A stretch of DNA of 64,000 nucleotides from Sciurus carolinensis (lineage: Eukaryota; Chordata; Mammalia; Rodentia; Sciuridae): NCBI RefSeq assembly GCF_902686445.1, contig NC_062219.1, positions 108,563,160 through 108,627,159 of the forward strand, given 5' to 3'. Numbering within the stretch: position 1 is the first letter of the stretch; each line of letters starts with the position of its first letter. The notes under the pieces are model-generated. The model was given only the letters and a program-made list of their open reading frames with translations. It was not told the DNA's origin and did no database searches. The position numbers were made by a program, and so were the translations under genes. Positions 38,301 to 48,880 of the stretch are shown piece by piece.

Positions 38301-41281
38301 TTGGAGGTTGGCAGTTGAAACACCAAATGCTAAAGAATTGCAATTTCAAAAAGTTTACAATTTACAAGTTAGAAGTTATTTGTTCATTTCCTGATGCTTT
38401 TACCTAGACTGCCTTAGAACGTGACTTTGAATAAGGCAAAGCTATAATTTATTTCCTTTAATTCACTTCTGAATGCCACTGTAGTTGCAAGGACAATTCC
38501 ATGATTACCTATGATAATTGACAGACTCACTAGGCAGTCCCTTTATAAAACCACACAGGAAATGCAGAGACCCAAGTGCTTCAATGACATGAAGGGAAGA
38601 CAGAAAGAAATGGGGGCTAAGTGGAAGAATACAAAACAGGATGTGTTAATTTGAACTGAGATGTGTTTTTTTTTCATTGAATTTTATTGCCTCTGGATCA
38701 CACATCTCTCCTTTCTTTTGGTCAAGGGATGAAAGCATTATAGAAAGATATCAAATTTAATTCTAGACATTCAGTTGATTAACACAAGAGCCATGCAAAT
38801 CCGCCTTTAAGGCTAAATTTGAAACTCTAAGCAGTCATTTACACCACGGGATAAAGGAGTTTCAAATCTTTGTTGGGAAAAAGTTCTGAGAAGGAGAAAT
38901 AGAATTGGGAGAGGGGAGAGTACTCCAGAGTTTGGGTAAGAAAGAAAGGACAAAAGACAAATTTAACCCACTCTAAACCCAGGTCTGGGCCTTATTGTCA
39001 TGCTGAACAAATAGCATTATGTACCTCTCTACCACCTCCTGGGGAACTCGCTCCTATGCCAAAAATATGCAAATGAGTCACCTTGAAAAGTGTTTCCACA
39101 GAAAGGCTTGTACATGTTTCAGTTGATTTTTGCCACTTCTTTTGATGACATGTAAATCCTATTTCTCCACGAAAGTGCTTAGCACAGGGCCGGTTGCAGT
39201 TGGTAGAAGAGAGGCAAGGTTCATGACATTTCTCTAAAAAAGAAAATGAAATGAGTGAGAGACCAAATTATCATTTCTGCACTGGCACTCTGAAAAGTAT
39301 ATGTAATTCATCCTGGGAATTTGGGGATTGTTTCCCAGAGGAATTGACATTGAACTGGGCCCACAGCAATGAACAAGAACTGCCAGGCTGATTGGGATGC
39401 TGGTGTCTAGGTAGAGTCAGCAGCATGTGGAGAGGGCATCAAAAAGGTCATTCAGAAAAGCTAGCTCAGAACTCCTGAAGGGAAGTGCCCACAGTGAGGA
39501 TGGAAGGAAGGCAGGGGTTAAGTCCTGAGGGGCACTGAACGCTGTGCCAGCATTGGAGTTACCAGAAAACATGATTGGATTGTTATTGAAAGATAATTGG
39601 CAACAGCAGAGAACAAGAGTCAGTAAACTTTTCTTTACAGAACTGTATAAGTAGAGTTGCCAGGTAAAATACAGGAAACCCATTTAAATGTTAATTTTAT
39701 TTTAAGATACAATCAATTCTCAGTATTCATGGGAGTTTTGTTCTATGAAGTCACCATGAATTAGCAAATACTAACCCAACCCTCCTGAGGGAATGTAAGG
39801 TTAGATTCCTGCCAGCTTCTGCTCATGATATTTTCATCAACTGATCAATATATGACCTTGTTTTATTTGTTTCTGTTAAATGACACCTTATTTAATACAT
39901 ATTGTTGATTCATTAACATTGAGTTCAGGGCCGATAAACACTGTAACTCAAGCCGGAACAAAGCTTATCTAGCACATGTATTTTCTCCAGAAAACACTTC
40001 GCAGTCTTCTTTGGCTGAGAAACACTAGACAGCACTTCAGCACTATGACTGGGAGGCATTTTATACAAAAAGAAATCACCAACAAAAAGCCCAAATATGC
40101 AAAATCATGCACTATGCAGACCAGGAGAGGACACATTCACAGTATGAGAGCTGGAACAAGAAAGCAGGATGTTGTGGCTTGGGTATGAGGTGTCCCCCAA
40201 ACGCTCATGTGTGAAACAATGCAAACATTTTTCAGAGGTGAAATGATTAGATTAGGAGAGATGTAACCTAATCAGAGGATTAATCCACTGATATGGATCA
40301 ACTGGGTGATAACTATAGGCAAGTGGGATGTGGTTACAGGAGGTGGATCACTCTGCTTCCTTGCTGCCATATCCTGAGTTGCTTTCCTCTGCCTTTCCCT
40401 TCGCTATATTGTTCTACCTCACCTCAGGCCCAGAGCTCTGGAGTCAGCAAACCATGGACTGAACCTCTGAAACTGTGAGTCAAAATAAACCTTTCCTCCT
40501 CTACATTTTTCTTGTCAAGCCTTTTGGTCACAGTGACAAAAAAGCTAACTAAAACACAGGGTATCACCTTGGCCAACCTTAGCTGGGAGCATGTTTATCT
40601 TGCAGCTCCATTTTTCTCTGTTCTATACATGTCTGTGAATGACCATGATAACACAATACTGATTTAAGGGTTACAATTAAATTTCAGGGAGTAAATGAAT
40701 TTGCAGATTTAAAATCTGCAAAACATGAGGGTGGACTGAAAGTGTTTAGATAAACAAGGGATAAATTTTAGTGTACATATGACACATACAATGTTATTCA
40801 TTGCTTATCTGAAATTCAAATTTAACCTGGCATCTTATTTTTTTATTTTCTAAATATGGCTACCCTAGTCAGAGTAAATATTTTCAGCTTTGCAGATCAC
40901 ATGAGTGTCTGTCGCATCTACTCAACTATGTCTTTTTAGTGTGAAAAGTAGCCAAAGACAACATGTAACTGAATGGGGATGAAGGTGTTCCACTAAAAAC
41001 TGGTGGCAGGTCAAATATGGCCCGTGGGTCCAAGTGGATTAGCACAAGACAGGGAATCTAAGAATGAAACTGTTGAAATATTCTTAGAAAAATTGCCTTT
41101 AAGATAGTGGCAGTAGAATGGAATCAGTAAATGATGCTGAGACCTATTAAGGTGTTGAAGTTAATAAAAGGAGGTGACCAATTGGCTTGAGTCAAGGCAT
41201 GCACCCACATTTACAGCCCAAACAACTGTATTCCCTGGGATAGGAAACAAGTAGATTTGCATTTTTCTTTATTTTTTTTTT

Positions 41282-41314
<33 letters not shown>

Positions 41315-43149
41315 TTGTGGATGGACACAATACCTTTGTCTTATTTATTTATTTTTATGTGGTGTTGAGGATCAAACCCAGTGCCTCAGACACACTAGGC
41401 AAGTGCTCTACCAGTGAGCCACAACCTCAGTCCTGGATTTGCATTTTTCTTTGACATCTACCAAATATAACAATTTTGCAAGTTAACCGGAGTAGTTCTT
41501 AATTTCTTCTTTTATTTGGTTGGAGATGATGCTACAATGTTGTTACAAATATTTAATGAGTCAGCCTCTTGTTCAACACTTAGATAAGTGTTGTCACAAG
41601 GGACCAGTTAATGTTACTACTTTCTCTCCTCTTTCTCTTTCCAAGTCCACATCTATTTAGAGATGCATTTGCCACCAGAACAATACCTGCCATGACTGCA
41701 GAATCCAGTAATCCCTACTATCTGGGAATGAGCCACATGATTTTGCTATGTTACTACTAATGATTTTACCTCCTTAGTTTTCATCTCACTTCTTGAGAGT
41801 GACCAGTCTCACCCCCATGGTACCACCTTGCATTGCTTCAATAGACCTCTCAGCACCAGAGAGTTACATTCATTAAAGTACCCTGAGAATATCTGAAGGA
41901 AGGGAGGGAAGAATCTCATCCTCTTTTCTGTTTAGCTCATTAGTTTGAACAGATTTACTTCCCTTTGGGGTTTGAAAATGTACATTTCTCAACTGCTGTA
42001 GAGTGCACAGGAATATGTGCCAACTCACTTCACTGACTACACCATTGATAATGGTATTAATGTAGTAAATCTACCAATAGTGGCAAATGTGGAGGACTGG
42101 TTAGAAATAATGGTTTACTTGGAACACCTGTGGCCTGGGAACATGCTTGCAACATCAGAGTCCTTCCTTTATCCCTCCCTGTCTCCAAATGGATAAAGAC
42201 TGTTCTAGAGATACATACCTTGTATTCTTCCAGTCCCCGGTTTCCCTTTGGAGTTTTGAAGTTTTGCTCCATCCTGAAAAACACAATCCCCAAAGGCCCT
42301 CTTTACTGTGGGTCTCTTCACCCATCTCAACTTAGAGGCTCCACGTAAATATGAAGAGGAAATGTGTTCAGGATGAGGAAAAAACATGCAACAGATCCAT
42401 GTGATGGTATTGCAGGAACTCACCCAAGGGAATCAGGATGAGAGCACAGAGAACACCCTCCATGAAGGCTTAACCTTGACAGAGTCACTTGGGTTCTGAA
42501 GGTCAAGTTAGGAGACAGGGTACATCTTTTGGGAAGTTTTAATTTGCCAAACAAGTTCTGCCTGTATTAACTTTAAAGGTGAAATGCAGTAATGTGGTCC
42601 TCCAGCTACTGTGTCCTTAGAAGGAAGAAATGGATGCATCCTAGGAAGGGTCATTGGTTGTAATGACAGAATCACATTTTTTTATACCTGTACAGGACTA
42701 TCAATATTATTTTTAAAAACAAATCTCATATTATAGATATGGAAACTGAGACTCAGAAAAGTGAAAGAACTTGTGCACCTAGTGAGAAGCAAAGTCAAGA
42801 TTTGAATCTAAGTTGTCCTGCTACTGTCAGGCCAGTGCTTTCTCCTCTCTTCAGCTGCCTGTCCACATTCCCTGTCCCTGACCATGTCCCTGCCACCTTT
42901 CACCTGTTTTTATCCCCTTCCTTAGAAAGTTACTATCAGCAAGAGTAAAATTATAGTCATATAAAAGGTATTTAAAAAGACATGCTATTTATCAAAAATC
43001 CAGCCATCTAGGAGGAACTGAGGGATTTCCCTTGGGATCATGTAGAGACAAGTCAAACTTACTTTTATGTGCATCTTGGGTCTATGATGGGAACATTCCG
43101 TGGCCAGAATAAACACTACGCAGCAAATCATGGTGGCCTGGGACTTCAT
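31283..43149 (-). CDS. ADGRF4: ADGRF4 (GPR115), adhesion G protein-coupled receptor F4, complete coding region in 8 exons
   Basis: Joining 43149-43063, 42273-42219, 39233-39082, 37965-37714, 36719-35337, 32786-32745, 32315-32256 and 31330-31283 gives an uninterrupted frame of about 692 codons; every intron has GT and AG ends. Predicted order: signal peptide (1 to about 20), six-Cys segment (about 49-92), GAIN-like region with many N-glycosylation sequons, GPS (about 348-380), seven membrane helices (about 402-657) and a short cytoplasmic tail. It is a plasma-membrane adhesion GPCR of subfamily VI. From established knowledge, ADGRF4 is expressed in keratinising epithelium and enamel-forming cells. 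The human protein, as I recall it, is 695 residues. The assignment over ADGRF2 rests on close resemblance to remembered human ADGRF4 and on gene order. All exons look intact, so the gene is probably functional. Noncoding 5' exons and the poly(A) site were not located. Confidence 0.95.
32256..32315 (-). CDS. ADGRF4: ADGRF4 coding exon 7: cytoplasmic tail
   Basis: This 60-base exon encodes IRDALRMRMSSLKGKSRAAE, a basic, Ser-containing tail that probably forms the amphipathic helix after TM7. The acceptor is the unusual run ctttttttttag, a pure T tract, and the donor is gtaaga. Phase is 0 on both sides. Confidence 0.93.
32745..32786 (-). CDS. ADGRF4: ADGRF4 coding exon 6: end of transmembrane helix 7
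   Basis: This 42-base exon has acceptor ttaccacag and donor gtaatt and encodes GFFILLFGTIMDHK. The hydrophobic stretch completes helix 7, which starts in the previous exon with FHIIFALLNAFQ, and enters the cytoplasmic tail. Exons of this length at this position recur in the neighbouring ADGRF2 (61218-61259). Confidence 0.95.
33405..33487 (+). mobile_element. ID SINE, degraded
   Basis: An ID-like body (gagcacttgcatagcatatg .. ctgggttcaatcccagccccc) with a diverged 5' part. It lies 57 bases before a second ID in the same orientation, in the ADGRF4 intron between exons 5 and 6. Confidence 0.8.
33543..33666 (+). mobile_element. ID SINE with target-site duplication
   Basis: Body ggctggggttgtggctcagt .. 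gttcagtcctcagcaccaca, then an A-rich tail with ataaataaaataaag. The 12-base duplication agagaaatacaa occurs at 33531-33542 and 33667-33678, which marks a fairly recent insertion into the ADGRF4 intron. Confidence 0.9.
33936..34180 (+). mobile_element. LINE-1 3'UTR tail, sense orientation
   Basis: G/A-rich block (ggaccaggaggaggaaggag) followed by actattatgtacaagtataa and gcaccaataaaa, the reverse complement of the tails at 24.1, 30.7 and 2.05 kb. It lies in the ADGRF4 intron between exons 5 and 6, antisense to the gene. Confidence 0.75.
34360..34575 (+). mobile_element. hAT-Charlie type DNA transposon fossil
   Basis: cctgcaaagacccagatagt aaatacttta gggcttgtaggccatac.., ..aaccttatttacaaaaccag gcagtaggtc atagtttgccaacccctg. 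Fits a known nonautonomous hAT consensus from end to end. It lies in the ADGRF4 intron between exons 5 and 6. Confidence 0.75.
35275..35313 (-). repeat. (TG)n microsatellite 24 bases downstream of the ADGRF4 exon 5 donor
   Basis: About 19 AC units on the plus strand read as TG in the ADGRF4 transcript. The gap between the last exon base (35337) and the repeat is 23 bases. UG repeats in RNA are known binding sites for TDP-43 and CELF proteins. Confidence 0.95.
35337..36719 (-). CDS. ADGRF4: ADGRF4 coding exon 5: GAIN-like domain, GPS and most of the 7TM domain
   Basis: This 1383-base, 461-codon exon (residues about 183-643) runs from SYGEVANHILD to ALLNAFQ, with acceptor cactgcag and donor gtaagt. 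The apparent open frame runs on at both ends into intron, so the splice sites set the limits. It carries eight N-x-S/T sequons. The GPS has Cys 348, 363, 375 and 377, but the third and fourth cysteines are followed by Asn-Tyr-Thr instead of the His-Leu-Thr/Ser cleavage triad. Helices 1-6 and the start of helix 7 follow. Cys 472 and 548 probably form the conserved loop disulfide, and TWGFG in helix 6 is the adhesion-GPCR signature. A long TG repeat starts 24 bases past the donor. Confidence 0.97.
37219..37424 (+). mobile_element. B1-dID dimeric SINE
   Basis: The left half is 7SL-derived B1-like (gctgagcatggtggctgaca, then ggaggctgaggcaggaggatca). The right half is ID-like (ggctggggatgtggctcagtggttaag .. 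gggttcaatccca), followed by an A-rich tail. This arrangement is known from sciurid and related rodents and is the best clue to the organism. It lies in the ADGRF4 intron between exons 4 and 5. Confidence 0.88.
37714..37965 (-). CDS. ADGRF4: ADGRF4 coding exon 4: N-terminal part of the GAIN-like region
   Basis: This 252-base, 84-codon exon is symmetric (phase 0 in and out), with acceptor tacacag and donor gtactc. It encodes DSNGVSRLSMAASSIPLH through VTREKMK and contains an NIST glycosylation sequon and several cysteines (GICKNC, DYAC, DLCG). It matches the ADGRF4 ectodomain just before the large exon. The Cys in DLCG appears to be a change from the remembered human DLSD, so it may be unpaired. 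Confidence 0.93.
39082..39233 (-). CDS. ADGRF4: ADGRF4 coding exon 3: cysteine-rich extracellular segment
   Basis: This 152-base exon joins exon 2 in phase 1 and ends phase 0 at donor gtgact, a weaker donor than the others. The translation has six cysteines spaced EKC..EPC..TNC..RPC..FTC..ETC, suggesting three disulfides. The GEIGFTCHQKKWQKS part recalls the Cys-x-x-x-x-Trp pattern of hormone-receptor-like modules, though I would not name a domain. The exon is complete and without stops. It was identified from splice sites and from similarity to ADGRF4. Confidence 0.9.
39712..40135 (+). mobile_element. Probable Tigger-related DNA transposon fragment
   Basis: The start caattctcagtattcatggg agttttgttc and ..caccatgaattagcaaatac resemble nonautonomous Tigger elements. 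The rest is not assigned. It abuts the LTR at 40171. Confidence 0.45.
40171..40556 (+). mobile_element. MaLR-like LTR in the ADGRF4 second coding intron region
   Basis: It reads gttgtggcttgggtatgagg tgtcccccaa, caatgcaaac, aggaggtggatcactctgct, ctgaaactgtgagtcaaaat aaacctttcc and ends gtgacaaaaaagctaactaa. It is the same family as 24507-24943 and lies between coding exons 2 and 3. Confidence 0.7.
40860..41040 (+). mobile_element. hAT-Charlie type fossil, same family as 34360-34575
   Basis: agagtaaatattttcagctt tgcagatcac, ..catctactcaactatg.., ..gtagccaaagacaacatg.. and ggtcaaatatggcccgtggg match the family, but the 3' end is truncated. Confidence 0.65.
41269..41436 (-). mobile_element. ID SINE, reverse orientation, with long poly(A) tail
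   Basis: The reverse complement reads gactgaggttgtggctcac .. gggtttgatcctcaacacca, then a tail that appears as a long T run at 41271-41312. It lies in the ADGRF4 intron between coding exons 2 and 3. Confidence 0.88.
42219..42273 (-). CDS. ADGRF4: ADGRF4 coding exon 2
   Basis: This 55-base exon has acceptor tttttcag and donor gtatgt. It encodes DGAKLQNSKGKPGTGRIQ and ends in phase 1. The residues align with the remembered human segment AGDKLQ..GKPKTGRIQ. It is a linker, rich in Gly, Lys and Pro, between the signal peptide and the Cys-rich segment. Confidence 0.9.
42690..42840 (+). repeat. MIR SINE 3' part
   Basis: tagatatggaaactgagact cagaaaagtgaaagaacttg .. agtcaagatttgaatctaag ttgtcctgctactgt is the MIR tail region. 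It lies between ADGRF4 coding exons 1 and 2. Confidence 0.65.
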
Positions 43150-43171
43150 TTTCACACATTAGGATCTTAAC
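43063..43171 (-). CDS. ADGRF4: ADGRF4 coding exon 1: start codon and signal peptide
   Basis: The acceptor (ttgcag) precedes a 22-base 5'UTR stub at 43150-43171, so at least one noncoding exon lies upstream (to the right). ATG is at 43149-43147, with A at -3. An in-frame TAA sits 12 to 10 bases upstream, so this is the first usable Met. It encodes 29 residues (MKSQATMICC...), a short hydrophobic stretch typical of a cleaved signal peptide, then basic residues. Human ADGRF4, as I recall, starts two codons earlier (MKMK); here that codon is GTG. The donor is gtaagt, phase 0. Confidence 0.9.
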
Positions 43172-43477
43172 CTGCAATAGAGAAAGAAGGTGGGTCCTGC
43201 CCAAGGGAATCATTTCACATAAGTGACATTAACACTGCACTTGGCAGGCTAACCAACCACTTAGCAAGGGTACTCTGAGATATTCACACCCACACAACCT
43301 ACCCCAAAAAGGACATCAATATCTATTTTCAACCAGTTAAGATATAAAAAAGAAAAGTCTTTCTTTCATCTGTTGACCCATTTACAGCAGAAGACAGGAA
43401 TAAGGGAAGTACCAGGAATGATGTAAGTTCAACTGCACATCAGTCCTTATTTAATCCATGTTTCTTTAATAATAATA

Positions 43478-43690
43478 TTTGTCAAAAGTTTCTATTAGCC
43501 TATAATAGTCTAAGCCCTTTCTTTGCTTTAATTCATTTAATCATATGATGGAAGATACTACTACTATCCTCAATTTATCTGTGGGAAACTAAGGCACAAA
43601 GAATTGAGCAACTGTGAGCCCAAGGTCACTCATATAAAAAGTCTGAGAACTTAGAGCCCGACTCAGATGGCCCAGCTGGAGAGCCATTCC
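43478..43690 (+). repeat. MIR SINE
   Basis: aattcatttaatcatatgat, ..tactactatcctcaatttat, gaaactaaggcacaaagaat and cccaaggtcactcatataaa follow the MIR order. It ends where the hAT element at 43685 begins. Confidence 0.75.
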
Positions 43691-43895
43691 TGATTTCTAT
43701 AGTAGGGTCTCTCTGGAATGGTGCTATTGGCATTTGAATAATTCTTAATTGTTGGAGGCTTTCCTGTGAGTGAGAGGATGTTTAGCAGCATCTCTAGCTT
43801 CTATGTAGTAGGTACCAGCAGCACCCCCACACACAATCCCCAGGAAGGGTAACCAAAATTGTTTCCCGTTTTTGCCAAATGTGTTCTAGAGGAGG
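43685..43895 (+). mobile_element. MER-type hAT element
   Basis: ggtgctattggcatttgaat aattcttaattgttggaggc, gatgtttagcagcatctcta, ..accagcagcacccccaca.. and gttttgccaaatgtgttcta are in the order of a short nonautonomous hAT element. It lies about 500 bases upstream of the ADGRF4 start exon. Confidence 0.65.
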
Positions 43896-46800
43896 ACTTT
43901 CTCCCACACATCATAATACTGTCTCATAATAGTCTTCTCACATAATATGCACAATATTCTGCTACTGGAGCATGCACTGAGACTCCCTCTACTGGATGGA
44001 AAGATTACTGTACAGATCAACTAGAGGCACTGGAAATTAACTGTTTGTTGCCATGTCTTTGTTTCTTGCCTTTTTTCCCCTAAGGTTTCCATTTTTCAAA
44101 GTCAGATCTCCAAGAAGTTATCACTACCATGGTTTAGCCTCATCACAGATAATCCTGATCTTCATCGTTATACTTTCATACATAATGGTGATAATTCATA
44201 CCGATTATTGATAAGAGTTCCTTAGAATGATTTTCTTGGAAGGGCAGAGGCAGCAAAGTGAAAGTACCACGGATTTTAGAGTCAGTAAGAGCTAGACTAC
44301 AATTTTGTCTTCACTGTTTATAAACAATTTTACTTCACTGAGCCTTTTCTTTTTTTTTTTTTTTTTTCCATTTCATAAAGTGTAGTTGTTGATTCATTTA
44401 CCAAGTGCCTCTTATTTGCCAGAAATTTTACCTGATGCTGGGGGAACAAAAGTAAAAAGTTGCAGTCCTTTCCATAAAGGATGTGCAGCGAGGACACAGA
44501 CAAGTCCATCTAACAGTGAGAAGAGAGTCCACACATACACTGCACCTGGTTAACAAGGCCAGGCAGAGAATAAACCCTCAGCAAACCTCAGTTCCACTTA
44601 GTGAGGGGAAGGCCTAAGGGAGATGATCTAACTCTGCTCTATCAATACTCTTGAGGCCCCCTGATCTAGCATCAGATCCTCACTGGGTGAAGTCAAACCT
44701 AAGAAGGACTGTCACGAGTCTAGGGAGCCTCCTGCTGAAATCAGAGCCTCAGGTACTTTCAGGAAGGCTTCGAATTGTCTTTGAGTTTAAATTTCCTAAC
44801 CAATGAACAGGGGAAAAGTATTTTGGTTTACAACATCATCTTGTAGAGCAAGTCTGAGCAGGGGAAAGACAATGTGGTAGAAACACAGGCAGTGTGGTAG
44901 TGAATTTGCTTAGATGTTGGGATTATGCATAGAGAATTCGTGATCTTACAGTGTGAGTTGTAAAGGGGTGGATGGGCACTCTAACCAATTTGGAATATGA
45001 ATGTTGTTCAAGACAAATATTCAGCCAATCATCATAAAAAAATTATTAGAAAAGTAGGATAAATTGTCTTAAATGTATCCACAATTTTCTTATATACAAC
45101 TGTGACTTTCAAAGTTTTTGATGGTGGAATAAGAAATGGATCTTACATTATGGTTCAGTGTGTATACACATATATAGGTGTGCCTGTAGGTATCTACATA
45201 TAAATCTAAAAAACACGTGATCTTTATGTCTTAAAAATTCTTTATGTAAAAATACTTATCCTTCTTACATATAAGCAAGGTACTCTTAACATATCCAATT
45301 AATCACATATGTACTATATTTCATTTGATATTCTCTCTAATACTGGTTGCTACCTATTAAATTAAATTCACAAGCTTCTAATGGACTATAGCCTACAATT
45401 TGAAAACAGAAATATAGACTACAGGGTTTGTTTTCATTGTCAACTTGAAAATTGTTTCTCTCTTTCTCTAGTCGTTTGATCCTTTCCCTTTGCTATTCTT
45501 CAACATTATACTGAAATTTACCTCCAAGGTATAAGGGAGAAAAGATATGTGCATTCACAACCAAATCATTAACTGATGTTGTGTGTAAACCTAATTATCC
45601 TCCATAAGAGTCATGGTTTGAAATGCATGAATGAATGAAGGTGAATCAAAAGGAGGCATTTGTAACTAATAACACCTACCATCTGAAACTTCAGGAGAAG
45701 GGTCCCTTTACTGTCCATAGTTGTCAATAAAGAAATTTTGTATAAAGTTAACCTTGCTAGAAGAGTCAGGTATTTGGCACAATGATATGATGTAATTTGT
45801 GGAGTCTAAAAATGCCTCCCCTACCAGTGCTAGGGCCTCCAAGTCAGCACCGCCCTTAGAGGATTCAGGATATAGGATCTAAGAGACAAGACATTTTCTC
45901 TAGGGCATGATGCTCTTCATGGGACATTATGAGATAATGATATATTTTATATATTCATATAAGAAAAGTTTTACTATCAAAAATATGTATGTGATATAAA
46001 ATGAAAACTGTAAGCATGACCATAAGAAACACATACTTTGAACTGAGCAAAACTTGAGAATTTTGATCATCTGTGTTATTGTAGTCTGGTATATGTAATC
46101 TGCGTATCATTTGGTATGATAATTATATGGTAAGTTTTCTTTCTTCAGTTGCTACAAATGTTGGGAGAATTTCAATAACTTTATGCAAGGGGAGTCATAG
46201 CATTCTTATTCTGCCTAATTTGATCCATGGTGATGAAACCTATAGAAGTTTTCAGGTCGACCCCAAACGGGTTGTTTCTCTTCTCACCAAAAAGTGTTGA
46301 ATGAGGTATCTCAGATATGGCCAAAGCCAAAAGCCAAGTGTTCTGCAAAGCAGAGAGAGAACAGAGCTCTGAGAATTAAAAAATAAAAAGAAGGCTTAGC
46401 AACACAACTCATAACCAGAAGCTGATAATTTATATAACAGAGTAGAGAAATTCCACATTCTTTGATGTACCACTGATCAAGACTACATTTAAGTAAACTT
46501 TAACTCTGCATGATTTCAAACTGAAAAGTTTCTACAAATACAAGCAATATTTTATATAATGCCTAAATGTAGTGGGCTATCTCTCGAAAGAATGGGGAAA
46601 AGAAAAGAACAATAATCCAAAATTTGAATACTAAGGTAAATACCACAAGAAGAGTGTGAATCGTCAAAAAGAACATGAGCAAACCACAGTACCAAAAGAA
46701 ACAGCTTTCAGATATGGGTCTCCCCAAGGCTAACCCACCCATCTGAGGGATTTACCAGTTCTTGGTGAAGCATGGCGGAAGTCAATGCCACATTCTATCC

Positions 46801-47382
46801 TATGTGGAAGATCCAGAGTTGTTCCATGTATTTTATGCTTAAATTCCTTTTATTCCAATTATTGACTTCTAATACTCCAGTGTATTCAGTTTGTCAACAA
46901 AATTTTGAATCTCCATGACATCCCTAATTCTATACAGAGGTAGAGAAACATTTTGTTTGTGAGATAGGTCGCTGGTTACTAAATCCAGGATCCTGGTACC
47001 CAAGGTGGGGAAATAAAGACAGAAAGCAGTACCTCTCAGAAACATACTGTAGCTATGAATATCTATGTCCACCATTAACCTACAAGATCCATCACTGGAC
47101 TACCAAGCACTTGTAGCAAGTACTAAAAGTTAAAGGAAAATTTAACAGTGAGATATTTGTATCCGCTGATTTAAATTTTCTTTGAATTTAGGAAATCTGC
47201 CTGCTTTACTTTTAGGAGGCAAATGATAAAGGTTGGTGTTTACTATATTTTGACAGAGGGATGGTACTCTAAACTAGGTTTCTGTAGAACATTTTTCTCT
47301 TGAAAGCAAAGGCATTCCACGGTTAGTTCAACTGGGGCAACAATTTGTGCCATACTACCACTCCAGGTTTCCTTCTGTCCCC

Positions 47383-47423
<41 letters not shown>
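47383..47423 (+). repeat. (CA)n microsatellite
   Basis: Pure CA repeat of about 20 units, upstream of ADGRF4. Confidence 0.95.
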
Positions 47424-47429
<6 letters not shown>

Positions 47430-48547
47430 TTCCAAGAGTTCTTATAATTTAAAAAAAAAAGATCATTTCACCAGATTTTTAAAAAATTACTTGATCATCA
47501 GAAATGCTTTGGGGAAATTTAAACTGCTGTTCCATGAAAATGTGTCATCTTGGAAACAAGTTAATCTGCCCAAAATCAGGCCTGCCATGTATTTATTGGG
47601 CCCCTGTGCCAATAGGTTCATGGGAGCTCTTTAAGTACACCAAGGCTTGGGATGATCACAAGGAGAGGAGAACAGGTTCAGGAATGGAAAATAAAAATCA
47701 GTAGAGAAAAAATATGATACAAAAGAACTCTTGCCTAAAGTTATCTGTGGCAGTGAGGTAAATAATTATTTGTCATTTGCAAAGAAATTCCCTTCAATTT
47801 CTAACTAGTCACCCAGTAAAAGCAGCTCCATGTCTTGTTCCCAAAGTGTTTGCAAGATACTTATTTTAGCAATAAAAGCAACTAAGTGTGGCAGTTTCTC
47901 AAGACATGTAAAAGCAATCAAACAATGTCCCAAATTCCTCCTCCCCACCTCCACAACTGGCCTCTGTGCATCCTTATAAAAGTGTGAATTACCCACTACT
48001 GTCCACCTTAGCTCATCACACAATAATAAACAGCAATTCTAGGCTGCTGAGTGAAGCCAGACTCCCTGCTCTAACCTAGTGATGACAAAGAGAGAGAGAA
48101 AATAATATTTGTTGGCTTCAGAGACTTGAAAACCAATGCAGCATGATCCAGTAGCCCCAGAGTGAATGTGTCTAAGGAACTACCTCCCCACCCAATTTAC
48201 TGTAGCCAGCACCCCCAACCCCACTGCCCAAACGCTAGTCACAATGGGTCAACAAAGCATATCCATGTTCTTAGCCCCAGAGACTGAGAGAACTCAGGTC
48301 TTGCCTAGGGGACAGACAGGAAAAAATCAGGTTTTTACTAGTTGGGTAGTGAACACCTAACTTTTCTCTCTCTTCAACACCCCACAGAGCATAAGGTACA
48401 TAAATGAATACTTCGGAAGCATCAGTTGCACAAGTAAATTAATAATCCCTGAAGAGAGGGAATGAATGAGTAAAGATCCCAGCTCAGCATTTGAAGTTTT
48501 TGTTTTAAAGTCAAGAGGAAACTTTTCTTAGAAGAGCAAGTGAGTAT

Positions 48548-48880
48548 ATGGTCATCCTTCAGTGTCCCAGAAAGATTGGTTCCAGGACCCATGCAGACAT
48601 CAAAATCCAACCCCAACCCATACAAAATGAAATATGTTTGCATATCACCTATATACATCCACCCCTATACTTTAAATCATCTCTAGATTACTTACAGTAC
48701 TTCATGCAAGACAGATGCTTTGTAATAGTTGTTATATTCTATTATTTAGGAAATAATGACAAGAAAAAAGTTCAAATGTGTTTGGTACAGACACATTTGG
48801 TTTTTTCCAAACGTTTTCAATCCAAGGTTGGTTGAACCTCTGGATGCGGAACTCACAGATACAAAAGGCCAAGGTATTTG
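48548..48880 (+). mobile_element. MER2-type (Tigger) nonautonomous DNA transposon
   Basis: ttggttccaggacccatgca, ..aaaatccaaccccaaccca.., ..actttaaatcatctctagat tacttacagtac, ..gaaataatgacaagaaaaaa and ccaaggttggttgaacctct ggatgcggaa keep the MER2 order over nearly its whole length. Confidence 0.8.
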
